This document shows, one piece after another, positions 54,401 to 63,593 of a DNA stretch of 64,000 nt (position 1 is the stretch's first letter; each line of letters starts with the position of its first letter). Location: positions 75,027,394-75,091,393 of the forward strand of contig OY856187.1 of the NCBI GenBank assembly GCA_963693315.1, written 5' to 3'. The stretch comes from Diogma glabrata (taxonomy: Eukaryota > Arthropoda > Insecta > Diptera > Cylindrotomidae). The notes under the pieces are model-generated. The model was not told where the DNA came from. It made no database searches and worked only from the letters and a program-made list of their open reading frames with translations. A program made the translations under genes and the position numbers.

Positions 54401-55419
54401 GACACCTTAAAATCCTTTCTGAATTACAAGCTGAACTGCATACATACCATATTTCGGATTGTATGCCAAAAACAATAGGTTTAGATAGGCACTTTGAAGT
54501 CAATATATTGGCCAGAGATCTTATTAAAAACTATATACGGTCACTGCCACATAACGCCAGCATCTGGTACACAGATGGTTCTCGAACCAACATGGGCACG
54601 GGAGCAGGAGTGTTTGGTCCTAGAACAAAACAAACGGTTGCTTTAGGCACCACAACAACCATATTTCAAGCCGAAATTTTTGCCATTAGCAGTTGCGCTT
54701 TGCTATGCGCTGAAAGAAAATACCAAAATATTGAAATATATATTATCTCTGACAGCCAAGCAGCACTCTTGGCACTAACATCTACGCGCTTTGATTCAAA
54801 ACTGGTATGGGAATGCTACCAAAATCTATTAAAAATCTCGTGCAATAACACAGTAACACTTGTGTGGGCACCTAGCCACACAGGAATACAAGGAAATGCT
54901 ATCGCTGACGCTTTAGCAAAGCAAGGTGCCAATAAAAAATTTGTTGGACCGGAACCATGCTTTGGAATGGCCAAGAGTTCGCTCAAAAGCACAATCCAAA
55001 CAATGGAACAAGAACAAAATGCTAAATTATGGAAAAGCAGAGAGGGACTAGTACACTCCAAGAAGTTTCTAGGTAACCTCCCTGTTTCACCCTTAAAAAC
55101 AATCGACTTAAACAGAGAGTCTCTAAGAATCTTAACGTGGTGCGTCACTGGACATGGTCCTTTAAACCACCATCTTAACAAAATAGGCCTTGTTGTTTCC
55201 GACAGGTGCAGATTCTGCTACTCGGATGCGGAAACGATGGAACACGTCATCTGCAGCTGTCCTGAACTCTCTGGGCACAGATACAACCAACTTGGTCATA
55301 GAAGACTAACACCTCCATTACCACAAAACGTCACTCCAATTGAGCTAATTAATTTTATTAAAAGTCTCAACTTGGATGACAGAATACAACCAGTAACGGC
55401 ACAGACGACGACTGACTAG
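51472..55419 (+). CDS. LINE polyprotein: endonuclease, reverse transcriptase, RNase H, zinc knuckle
   Basis: Single frame of about 1315 residues from the ATG at 51472 (an in-frame TTG at 51427 would add 15). Numbering below is from 51427. Residues 40-100 hold three degenerate repeats of about 21 residues with the theme SRIMPDLSAY. An APE-type endonuclease follows (about 115-350), with IQEPW, CDANAHHTVWGS and MSDHAYICF as its metal and catalytic blocks. Then comes reverse transcriptase (about 580-880), with GCPQGGVLSPLLW and the catalytic YADD at 782-785. RNase H (about 1045-1175) has YTDGS with Asp1050, a SDSQAALLAL block with Asp1109 and NAIADALA. A CX2CX8HX4C knuckle lies at 1261-1278. The enzyme nicks DNA and copies its RNA there, and RNase H removes template RNA. 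The domain order fits the I/Loa/R1 side of the non-LTR tree; the clade is uncertain. All catalytic residues seen are intact, so it may be active. Confidence 0.93.
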   Translation: MENYKVLDESDASPNASHKPTTKLCTMSYSRIMPDLSAYSKPDSSHAMSDSRIMPDLSAYPNSDSTHTMSDSMVMSDSPAYSKSDRRPVRYRQKSLVPKLSWVQINLHRSEMASVNLNRLIEQDAHDLAFIQEPWADSKRIKGLSSNKNTKLIYFSDVERPRTAILFNKHLKIFPLNEFICRDLTTVQIEIHLPQGGFRKFILASAYFPGDEDETPPEVVEKLIKYCNNNHYNLIIACDANAHHTVWGSSNINTKGERLLQFLYTNNMFIANKGSEPTFRNAIRGEVLDLTLTNINATNHIKNWHVSKEASMSDHAYICFNIEHYPKSIQYFRNPRKTNWELYTTYLHDNVNSCSSINSTFELDSAANNLQEIITEAYNLNTPITQSKRCRDVPWWNGNLERKRNKVRKLFNRAKTTNNWTEYRVALTNYNKELRQSKRNSWKDLCNTIDNLPAAARLQKLMSSDHTNPLGSICKPSGTYTTSCIETLDTLLQTHFPGSIKWSTEDNANEDVRLLDPATKSNADHLTNTIFTPNKARWAIESFGPYKSPGGDGIFPVFLQKGLTIILPYLMRLFKASFRLAYIPQIWRETRVVFIPKPGKKPNEAKSYRPISLTSFLLKTMEKMLDYHIRHVCLKQNPLNSSQHAYQTGKSTETALHKMVKEIESTLNYKEALVCTFMDIQGAFDNVHFNAIIEMATKKNINPLIIAWIIKMLQSRKITATLGDYSVTVTASRGCPQGGVLSPLLWLMVADDLLTKLNDSGFNTVGYADDLAVMVRGKHDSIVAGRTQTALNIVSKWCNRLGLSINPQKTSIVVFTNRRNFNFVSPVLNGDPIQTSKEVRYLGVILDSKLTWNPHLKYISDKANKVFFTCRNLFGKTWGLSPKMILWLHQSIIKPILTYAALVWWPKTRQITAQNMFTKIQRLVCLSATGAFKTTPTSAMEILLKLSPLHLHVKSVAVLSVHRLQLTEGFKPGNLTGHLKILSELQAELHTYHISDCMPKTIGLDRHFEVNILARDLIKNYIRSLPHNASIWYTDGSRTNMGTGAGVFGPRTKQTVALGTTTTIFQAEIFAISSCALLCAERKYQNIEIYIISDSQAALLALTSTRFDSKLVWECYQNLLKISCNNTVTLVWAPSHTGIQGNAIADALAKQGANKKFVGPEPCFGMAKSSLKSTIQTMEQEQNAKLWKSREGLVHSKKFLGNLPVSPLKTIDLNRESLRILTWCVTGHGPLNHHLNKIGLVVSDRCRFCYSDAETMEHVICSCPELSGHRYNQLGHRRLTPPLPQNVTPIELINFIKSLNLDDRIQPVTAQTTTD
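51540..51735 (+). repeat. In-frame minisatellite in LINE L-2 N-terminus
   Basis: Three degenerate units of 63-66 bases, each starting near CCATGTC(T/C)(G/A)ACTCTA. They code for repeats with the consensus MSDSRIMPDLSAYxxxDSxH. Length is a multiple of three, so the frame is kept. Confidence 0.8.
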
Positions 55420-55494
55420 TAACAAAATCAGGGTAAGCACAATAGACCTTCAGGTCGCAGTGCTACTTGAACTGTAAGTCTCAAGGCCCTCCAA

Positions 55495-55528
<34 letters not shown>

Positions 55529-55676
55529 GTTATTTTTAATTTCATAAAAAAATTATGTTCAAAAAAAAAAAACATTGATCAAAGCAAACTACTGTTTAAA
55601 ACGAAAGTTAAATAAAAAGCAAAAATTAAGCTTACACAACAACTTCATAAATTTTCATGATTATTAATGTATTAAT

Positions 55677-57143
55677 CAGTGTTGCAAAACGTTACTCGTA
55701 ACGTAACGCAAAAACGAAATAACGAAATGAAATAGCGTTATTAGTAATAATTACGTTCATAACGTTTTAAAAACTAAACTACGTTACAATAACGTAAAAC
55801 GTAACGATAACTCAATATTTTATTACGTTTTTCGGGTGACTTTTTTTATAATTACGTATATGAAAATCAAAACGCAAAAACCGGTTGAATAAAATCCAAC
55901 TTATCTGCTCTTTATCAATTTTTGCGGACGCTTAAACTACAGATTTTGGTAGTTCTAATGCCCGATTTATAGTCGGTAACGTTAACTTAACCGTAACTTA
56001 AGACACCTAAAAATTTTGATTTATAGTCGGTAAGAAATTACGTATTCATTGACGTTTGATCTGATATTAATTATGGTTTTGTAATCAATGTTACAAATCA
56101 ATCAATTCTTTAAAAGTAATAAACTGATTTTAAAATCAAAATTTAAAATAATAAAATTCGAAACATACATTTGATACAAAATTTAAAAATAAAAAAATTT
56201 GTTTTCATATTAATTTTCTGCTAATATTTGGCTTTAAAGTCGCTCTTTTTACATCCTTTGCATTTTTTAAAAAATAAAGTTTTATTTTTATGGACACTTG
56301 CAATAAAATATTACTTTTCTTCAGTTTTTATACCAAACGTCAAAAAATCCTTAACAAAATCTTTAAGATAGAAAGAAATGAACTTTACGTTAAGTTTGCG
56401 TTAACGACTATAAATGCTCTAGTGCATTTTCATACATTTGTAACGTTAAGTTAAAGTTACCGACTATAAATCGGGCATAAAATGTTGTACAATTTTAAGT
56501 TTATTTTAAATAATATCAAGTCTGTAGTAGCCATTTTGCATCACAGGTGTTTTGAATAATTTTAAGAAAGAATATTTTTATGCTGGCCGACAAATCAATC
56601 TGAAGATCTTTTAAAAGCAACTCTAATAGTTATAAACAAACTATCAGATTTGTGAAAACTCCTGATAAGATTGCTTAGTTTTGGTAAAATTAATTATTTT
56701 TAATATGAAATGATTTCAAAATATTCTTTAATTTTAATTACGTCAATTACATATCTACGCCCGTCGATGATCTCCACGAGATCAAATCTATAGTAGTGTG
56801 AATTATAAAAAATATATATACTTAAAAATTTAAAAATTATTGTTTTTTAATTGTTTTTTATATATAACAACAGTGAATAATAAAAGGTGTCGTTATTAAA
56901 ATTAAAGAATTTGAAATGAGTCAAATTTTATAGTTACGTTATTTTAAAATTAAATTGTAATGTTTAAAACTAATTTGTTAAACATTACATTTAATTTTAA
57001 AATAACGTAATTATAACGTTATAACATAATAAAATATAATATTTTTCTGTTTCATAACGAAATAACGTACCGGAAAAATAAATATACTGTTATAAAAACG
57101 AAACGCATAACGTTACGATTTTTTTTTTCGTTTTGCAACACTG
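55677..57143. mobile_element. Non-autonomous hAT-type element
   Basis: A 1467 bp element with inverted ends CAGTGTTGCAAAACG and CGTTTTGCAACACTG, flanked by a perfect 8 bp duplication GTATTAAT (55669-55676 and 57144-57151). The tip and the 8 bp duplication define the hAT superfamily. Subterminal regions are packed with AACGT and TAACGTTA words, likely transposase-binding sites. No transposase is present. A further MITE lies inside it. Confidence 0.93.
55959..56477. mobile_element. Harbinger-like MITE nested in hAT element
   Basis: A 519 bp element with inverted ends TGCCCGATTTATAGTCGG and CCGACTATAAATCGGGCA, flanked by TAA at 55956-55958 and 56478-56480. TAA is the classical Tourist/PIF-Harbinger target. 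The phrase TTTATAGTCGGTAA is repeated again inside at about 56021-56034, and GTTAAGTTAAAGTTACC mirrors GGTAACGTTAACTTAAC. No coding capacity. Confidence 0.9.
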
Positions 57144-57404
57144 GTATTAATGCATAAAGGACAAACAGACATACTTTCAATTTTATATATATTCTATATT
57201 TATTTAGCATGATGACTCGAATGCAAATTGCAAAAGACAGTATCAATATAACTTTAAAAAACTGCGTTATAGATCAATTTTTTAAAATTCGTATAAAGAA
57301 ATTTTTATTATTTTTTATGAATTCATAAATAAAAAAAAAATAATTTTTTTAATTTTAATGGTTTAACAACAATATTGAGTACATTTTAATGGTATTTAAT
57401 AAAA

Positions 57405-57605
57405 ATTAAAAAAAAATATGTACCACAACCAGAAGTTGAACTCACTACCTACAGCACATCAGTCGAGCACGATATCCACAACGCAATTTTAAACGTTAAG
57501 AAATGATAGATTGATAAATTGATAAATGATAGAAATGCTGACGGATCAGCATAACTTACTACCTACAGATCTGTGTGTGGTGCGCCAAAAGAAGTTTTCA
57601 CTTCA
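57405..57605 (-). repeat. tRNA-like repeat region
   Basis: On the minus strand GTTGTGGATATCGTGCTCGA resembles an A-box-bearing 5' tRNA half, and CTGTAGGTAGTGAGTTCAAC followed by TTC resembles a T-arm with a B box. The phrase CTGTAGGTAGTRAGTT also occurs a second time about 100 bp upstream on that strand. A tRNA-derived SINE fragment is the simplest reading. The cloverleaf is not complete. Confidence 0.35.
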
Positions 57606-57636
57606 AAAATTATATGAAAATATAAGCAATATTATT

Positions 57637-58551
57637 TTAAAAATCTTGATCATCCGATTCATTTTTAAGAACTGGATACTGTTGTTCTGATGCAAGCTGT
57701 TGTTCTGTTTCACTTTCATTTTCTGTGTCATTTGCATGATTTTCCTGATCATCGGTGGTTATGACACATTCTTCATCACGAGGTGCATCACTCGGTTGAA
57801 TATTTGTACAGATGTCCCCCTTACTGCAAAAACAACTTAATGAGCAATACATGCTATTTTTTCGACACCCACAAGCTCGTCCGCATCCAGTTTTACATGA
57901 ACACATAATGACATTTAAAATGTCTTCAGGAGCTGGAGAAGATAACATTCGAGTAGGGCATAAGTCACCATCAATAATTTTCCACCCCCAATCAGTAGGA
58001 TTTAATTCTTGTAATAAGCCTTGATAAAAACCAATTCACGTTTGAACTTAGAAATACACTCTTTTAAGATGTTCTTTAAAATCATCAACAGATGGAGGTA
58101 AAGTAGCAAGATTAACAGATGTCCTTTTCGTAGATTTTATACTTGCAGATCTTTTTGCGCAAAAAAGGTTAAATCTGTACTTGTTAAGTTGCTGACTCGG
58201 GCTCAAATCTTTTTCGTCTGTTGTTGGTTTATATTTATATAATTGTAACAAGCACTTTATTCCTGAATCTAATATTTCTTCAATATTTGTTATGCGCTGC
58301 TTAAATACAACTGCACATTCACGTAACTCTTTTCCCTCTAAATTATTTTTGTGCAAAGTTTCAAAAAAGGATTTTTTTCCTTTGTTAAAAAACCCGGATG
58401 TTGTATCACATCCCGTAAAAGAGTGGGCAAACAAGAGATGATCTTTGACGTTGGCGTATTGGTCATCGAGACTTCTAGTAGAGAATAGTTTTGGTGGCTC
58501 TGTTCCACTACTACTTTTAGGTTTCAAAAAATAAATAGTTTGATTTTGACG
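57637..58551 (-). pseudogene. GCD-motif plus CXC (tesmin/TSO1-like) protein gene, broken
   Basis: One minus-strand frame runs from the inner edge of the right TIR to the stop at 57637. It starts IYFLKPKSSSG, continues HLLFAHSFTGCDTTSGFFNK, then LNPTDWGWKIIDG and APEDILNVIMCSCKTGCGRA, and CGCRKNSMYCSLSCFCSKGD supplies the rest of a CXC cluster with many regularly spaced cysteines. The acidic tail follows. Two in-frame stops break it (58048-58050, 58036-58038), where a Gln-to-stop and a Trp-to-stop change are the likely causes; otherwise the frame is clean. I recall similar unnamed proteins scattered in arthropod and cnidarian genomes. The GCD block resembles the acidic core of FEN1/XPG-type nucleases, but that comparison is tentative. 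CXC domains bind DNA. The N-terminal part is absent: the gene abuts the TIR directly. Function is unknown. Confidence 0.7.
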
Positions 58552-59245
58552 ACAGAATTACTTGCACCTACTGAAGCGCAGTAAACTCGCATTAAAAATT
58601 TATTTGTACAACATTTTAATTTTAAATAAAAAAATTAAATTTTTTAATCGGAAAATTTTTTTTGCCATTTTCCGGGAAAATAGAAAATTTTCTTCATTAT
58701 AAATATTAAATTTGAGATCAGAGACCAAAAAAAACACTAAAACGATATATTGCATGGTTTCGCAATCATAATTTTCCAAATTTTCCAAATAATTTTCACA
58801 GTTTTCCAATACTTTTTAAAGATTTTTACTTTTTGAGTGAAAATTCGTTGCCAGCGTACTTAAAAACATTGAAAATGATATACAACTCGTAATAATACTC
58901 TAAAATTGGAAATTCGGTAAAATTTTCCCGATTTTCCGCTTTTCACGTTATTATTTTGGAAAACTGACGTCGGATTCGTAATCAGCGACCAAAAAAACGT
59001 ATAGGAACCTATTTTCAGGCTAAAAAACGTATTATTTAAAAAATTATAAATCGACAAAAATATTTTATTTTGATAAAAGGCATATTAAGGGGTAGTAAAA
59101 TAAGGGAGGTCGACCACCAACTTTTTATGACCGACGAATGATCCTGAGGGTATAAATAACATGTTATAAAAGAAAATTTTCGATTTAAAAATGTAGTTTT
59201 CATTATAATTAATTGTATGTTGATTCCCCCTTCACAGACCGTACT
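58552..59245 (-). repeat. Right terminal inverted repeat of long-TIR element
   Basis: Inverted partner of 49404-50080. Its inner edge (around 58552-58560) runs directly into the coding relic, whereas the left arm continues into AT-rich sequence. The element may therefore have lost sequence by internal deletion on this side. Confidence 0.85.
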
Positions 59246-60594
59246 ATGAATACGTTGCGCGGAAACTACAACAGATCATAAACATAATTTATTGAAAAGA
59301 TGACACACTCAGCAAACTACTCAAAAACCTGTTTCACCTTTTCGAAAACAAACAACGCATTATCTACCAACATAATGTTTAATTACATTTCATGTTATAT
59401 AACAAATAATTTATTTAATTTTTTTCAAAAAAAAGGGCTTGATTGAATTTATTGAAATGATTTCAAAAAATTATAACAAAATCAAAAATCTAAACATTTT
59501 CCAAGATTCCAAAAATTATAATAAAATCAAAAATTCCACCTATCTTTAAAATTCCAAAAATATTCAAAAGAATATTACAAAATCAAAAATTAAAACTTTC
59601 TAAAATTTCCAAAAATATTGCAGATGATGGGTCTGGTTTCAAAGTGTACAATCTCCATTTTTCATGAAAAATTAGGTATATGTCGTTTCATATAAAATGT
59701 TTATCGCTGAGTTCGAAAAACACATAGCTGAATTCGAAAAAAAATGGAGATTGTACTTCAAAGTGTAGACCCCTCAAATATTATAACAAAATCAAAAATA
59801 CAAACTTGTTCCAAAACTCTAAAAATATTGCAAAATTTATAAAAAAAAATCAAAAGTACAAACGTTTTTCAAAATTCCTGAAATATTCTAAAAATTATAA
59901 TAAAATCAAAAATTTAAACTTTTTTCAAAATTCTAAAATTATTTAAAATTATAAAAGACTAACATAATCAAAAATTCAAACTTATTTTCCAACTGTTCCT
60001 GGAGTCACGCTAAATATTAGTTGTGATGATCAGTTGCTGATTTGTCATATTCAATTTCTCTTTGCTCCATTTTGATTTGTTTTTGTTTACAACCACAAAC
60101 TTTTTTATTAAATTAAAAGCAATTCTAAATTTAAAATGCAAAAAAAAATAAATGTTTTCTGCATAGTTGTGCTAATTTTTATAAAATGAATGAAAATAAT
60201 GACGAGAGTAATTTAAATTTATTGTGTTATTTCCAGAGATTATTTAACGCACATATTTTATAAGGACAAGCAATATTTTCTAACGACACGAACAAATATT
60301 TAAGTTATGTAAATATTCTCAAAGTATATTATGAAAATTTGGTGGCAAATTTTTTTGATTATGGACAAATTTATTTTTCATTGATAAAATATCAAAAATT
60401 AACAATATCAAAAATTAACTAATGTTTTGGTTATAATAAATAAAATATCAAATAAATAATTTTTTTTCAAGAACAATGGTTAAACAAACACTTGACAGCA
60501 ATTATTTCAATGTTACTACTAGTTATCACTTAAAATGAACGTTTTTTAAGTAAAAACTATACAAATTTTCTTGTTTTGACACACTTAACGATTT
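59246..60594 (-). repeat. Rep-A copy C, main part, cut by assembly gap
   Basis: Minus-strand Rep-A: the 3' part to about 59400, the short AT-rich array (59440-59990), a middle part without clear match to A or B (60000-60520), and the phrase near the central region (GTTTTGACACACTTAACGATT, 60575-60594) just before the N run. The ~125 bp tandem array is missing or lies elsewhere in this copy. Confidence 0.7.
59629..59772. mobile_element. 144 bp MITE or palindrome in Rep-A array
   Basis: Ends GGGTCTGGTTTCAAAGTG and, from the other strand, GGGTCTACACTTTGAAGT, each followed by ACAATCTCCATTTTT. Other Rep-A copies do not contain it. Target duplication is not clear. It would fold into a long hairpin. 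Confidence 0.65.
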
Positions 60595-60794
60595 NNNNNN
60601 NNNNNNNNNNNNNNNNNNNNNNNNNNNNNNNNNNNNNNNNNNNNNNNNNNNNNNNNNNNNNNNNNNNNNNNNNNNNNNNNNNNNNNNNNNNNNNNNNNNN
60701 NNNNNNNNNNNNNNNNNNNNNNNNNNNNNNNNNNNNNNNNNNNNNNNNNNNNNNNNNNNNNNNNNNNNNNNNNNNNNNNNNNNNNNNNNNNNNN
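60595..60794. other. Assembly gap of 200 N
   Basis: Exactly 200 N, probably a placeholder of arbitrary length. It lies between Rep-A copy C and a tandem satellite, both hard to assemble. The apparent frame across it is not real. Confidence 0.99.
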
Positions 60795-61620
60795 AAAAAT
60801 TGATTTTTTAAAACCGTTATAACGGCCGTTTGGATACTAATATTTCAAAAAATTTAACAAATTTTGAATCTTTGGAATCTTTTTTATCAATTTGTTCTAA
60901 AAATAGACCTTTGCAGTTAGAGGTTCCTGAGTGAGCGGCTCCAACAAAAAAGTTTGCAAAAAAAATTTTTTTTTGAAACAACCGGCACTCTCACGGTCGC
61001 ATTTGTAAAGCCAGATCAAAATACCTTTTCTAAAAATGTGCGTTTTATTAATATCTTGGACAAGTTCGTCAATCAGCCCAATCCAACATATGATTAAGAA
61101 ACTAGAGGCTTTATACTAGAAAAAAACTCTGGTTTTTAGATCCGTTATAACGGCCGTTTGGATTTTAATATTTTTAAAAACTTTATAAATTTAGAATCTT
61201 TGAAACCTTTTTAATCAGTTTCTTTAAAAAAAAAAGACATATGCAGTAGGAGGTTTCTGAGTGAGCGGCTCCAACAAAAAAGCTTGTAAAACACAAAATG
61301 CGTTTGAATCATCCGGCGCTCTCACGGTTGCATTTGTAGAGCCAGCTCAAAAAACTTTTCTTGAAAATGTGTGTTTTATTAATTTCTTGGACAAGTTCAT
61401 AAATCAGAAAAATCTGACCCATGGTTAAGGAACTAGAGGCTTTATACTAGAAAAAAATTTGTTTTTTTAATCCTTTATAACGGCCGTTTGGATACTAAAT
61501 TTTTTAAAATCTTCGTAAATTTAAAATCTGTAGAAACATCTTAATCCGTTTCTTATAAATATAAACCTCTGCAGTTAGAGGTTTTTGACTTGTTGGCTTC
61601 AACAAAAAAGTTTACAACAA
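60795..61620 (+). repeat. Satellite array, ~329 bp unit
   Basis: At least two and a half units. CGTTATAACGGCCGTTTGG starts at about 60814 and 61143, and its diverged form at about 61473, giving periods of 328-330. Each unit also contains AGGTT(C/T)CTGAGTGAGCGG, CTCACGGT, GGACAAGTTC and AACTAGAGGCTTTATACTAG. Unit 3 is cut short at about 61620. The left side is hidden by the gap, so the array may be long. Confidence 0.85.
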
Positions 61621-62301
61621 TCCCCAACTACAATTTCCAAAACCTTATAACAATCAATGTCAACCTTATAACAGTCCAAAATATAAATGATTTGAATAGA
61701 AGAAAAAAATTTTTTTTCTTAGAAATAAACTATTTTGATATTTTGCAGTAATTGCACGACACATGATATAGAGTAGGTTTGTGTCCTAAATTGTAACACA
61801 CATGTTCTGTGGTAGATTTGATATTTGTTGCAAAATTGGATAGATATAATTTTGCTTATAGGTAGCTAATTTTCTTTTTAAAATTTGTTCGATATCTGTT
61901 TGAAATTAGTTTGTTTTGTTTAAACTAATCTGATACATCAGATTCTACTGGCACACAAAACTGTCTGATCTCGAAATCTACCTATTTATAGCGGATATAC
62001 GTGCCGCTTGGACTTTTTTATATATGGTACAAGTTCGTTGAAACCGTCTCCACTTGTGAAAGAAAACTTACATGCTTTTACTTCTAACGCAAATACTGAG
62101 TGTGTGTGCTTTCGGTTTCGTTCTTGCCATTGTTTAACATTCACTTTATTTTGTTAATATTTTTTATTTAAACGAAAGAGTAAACATCAAAATAAAATTC
62201 AGCTGAGATGTACTCAATAATCTATTGATATGATCTTTCAAAATATCGCGCTGATAATCATTAAATTTCACTGAAAAACTATAAAGCAAGCGATCAATCG
62301 T

Positions 62302-62423
62302 CATTTGAAAAATACATGCAAAGGCAAGCATCGAAATGCACATTCAACAATCAGCGATTTAGCGTTTGTACGGACTGTTAAATATACATTTTGATGCTTG
62401 CCTTTGCATGTATTTTTCAAATG
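62302..62423. repeat. Hairpin with 37 bp arms
   Basis: CATTTGAAAAATACATGCAA starting at 62302 and its continuation to 62338 are mirrored by 62387-62423 with one mismatch in 37. The loop is 48 bases. A transcript would form a stable stem similar in size to a microRNA precursor, but it is also what a small foldback element looks like. Confidence 0.75.
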
Positions 62424-62491
62424 AGTGTAAACGTGCCCGTATGTAATGATAGAAAAGCGTTCAAAGTTTAAAATTTTAATTTTTTTAAGAT

Positions 62492-62776
62492 TGTCAGGCT
62501 GTGTCAGGCAGGTGTCAGGCTAGCATGTTTTTTGTAAATTTGTACAAAAAACGTGTTGCCAATAAAAAATAATGCGTTTTGGAGTGAAAACACGATGTCA
62601 GGCTGGAGAAATGGTGTCAGGCCGGAGAAATGTATTTCGGCAGCCTGACAGCGAAACTACGTTAAAAAGGGCAGCCTGACACAGCCTGACAGCAGATTTC
62701 GAATCAGCGTCGCGAGTTCATCTAGAAGAACAATTCAGATAAGCAGCCTGGCACATATGTCAGGCTGGAGAAATAG
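62492..62776. repeat. TGTCAGGCTG motif cluster
   Basis: The 10-base word TGTCAGGCTG and close variants occur about ten times in 285 bp: forward near 62492, 62502, 62513, 62596, 62615 and 62759, and inverted (CAGCCTGACA or near) near 62641, 62672, 62683 and 62744. Three forward copies continue with GAGAAAT. Some act as inverted pairs. The setting suggests subterminal binding sites of an unidentified transposon. Confidence 0.7.
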
Positions 62777-63429
62777 ACACAGTATAACGCCTAGTTGAAA
62801 ACTATTGAACATTGTGTTATTGATGCTTTTATTCAGAGGAAATTCCTATTCGAGCATATTGTGGAACAATTGCTATTTTTTGGTGTATTTAAAGGAAAGA
62901 AACGATACGTTGTTATAATTGGAAGTACAGTTTAAAAGATAGTGGCAAAACAATTTATATAAAATTGAGAAGCTAAAATTCAATCAAGAAATACTATCTA
63001 GTGATGAACTCATTATAATAGTGAGAATGACTAGCTATTAAGCAACAATATACTGACATTATCAGCTGTAAGTTTATTAAATATTCCCCAAATAAAATAA
63101 AATCTTAACATTTGTTGGTATATAGTAATATCAAAAGGTTAAGACGAGAACAATACATTATTACATATATTTAACAATAATAACAATGCATAATATTTTC
63201 CGTCAAATTTTTATTTTATATTTAATATATTGTTCTCAATTTAACTTTTTGATATTTCTATACCAAAAGATGTTTTTTGAATGATGTCAATTGTTTTGTT
63301 TTTCTATGCTGTCTATGATGGATTTCCTTATGGTGATAAAAACATTATCAGGCGAACTGGAAATTATTCGAAATATTTTGCATTCGTGGATAAAATAGCA
63401 TCTTGTATTCGCATAGGATGCAATTCTAA

Positions 63430-63593
63430 ACTCGTAAAAGAATCTACTATTTTAGTTATCCATTCTTTAAAACAAACATAAAAAACAAAACAAAATTACG
63501 TAAATCAACACTTCACAACGCATGCTGTGGGACCTAAATCTTAAAAGGTTTTAATCTGATGTTGAGGCACAGGAGGTATTCCTACTACACAAC
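63430..63593 (+). repeat. S1 3' fragment
   Basis: Shares TTTAGTTATCCATTCTTTA, ACGTAAATCAACAC or similar, GGGACCT, CTTAAAAGGTTTT and CCTACTACACAACA with the 3' parts of S1 at 17590-17770 and 45460-45610. It runs directly into Rep-A sequence without an A tail. Between 62780 and 63430 I see nothing I can support. Confidence 0.6.

Larger units (their letters stand above)
51164..55521 (+). mobile_element. Intact non-LTR retrotransposon (LINE L-2)
   Basis: A 4358 bp insertion flanked by ATCTTACGTTAT at 51152-51163 and again at 55522-55533, with a terminal A run of about 25 (55497-55521). The layout is a leader of about 300 bp, one long uninterrupted frame, a 75 bp 3' untranslated part and the A tail. 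There is no separate first ORF: all frames in the leader are closed. Perfect target duplications, an open frame and a long A tail indicate a recent insertion. It could be 5'-truncated relative to a longer master. Confidence 0.93.
49404..59245. mobile_element. Long-TIR composite element with GCD/CXC gene relic
   Basis: A 9842 bp insertion in Rep-A copy C. Its two ends are inverted repeats of about 680 bp (49404-50080 and about 58552-59245) that match nearly base for base. The tip includes AGTAC, then (A/G)GTCTGTGAAGG. Flanking ATGA on both sides (49400-49403, 59246-59249) corresponds to a single ATCA in the other Rep-A copies, so a 4 bp target duplication is likely; a shorter one cannot be ruled out because the tip sequence overlaps it. 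Removing the later LINE and hAT insertions leaves about 4.0 kb. The only gene-like content is the minus-strand relic at 57637-58551. The family is unknown to me. Confidence 0.75.

Noticed and set aside
60576..60803. Open frame across the N run
   Set aside because: It exists only because N codons are read as open.
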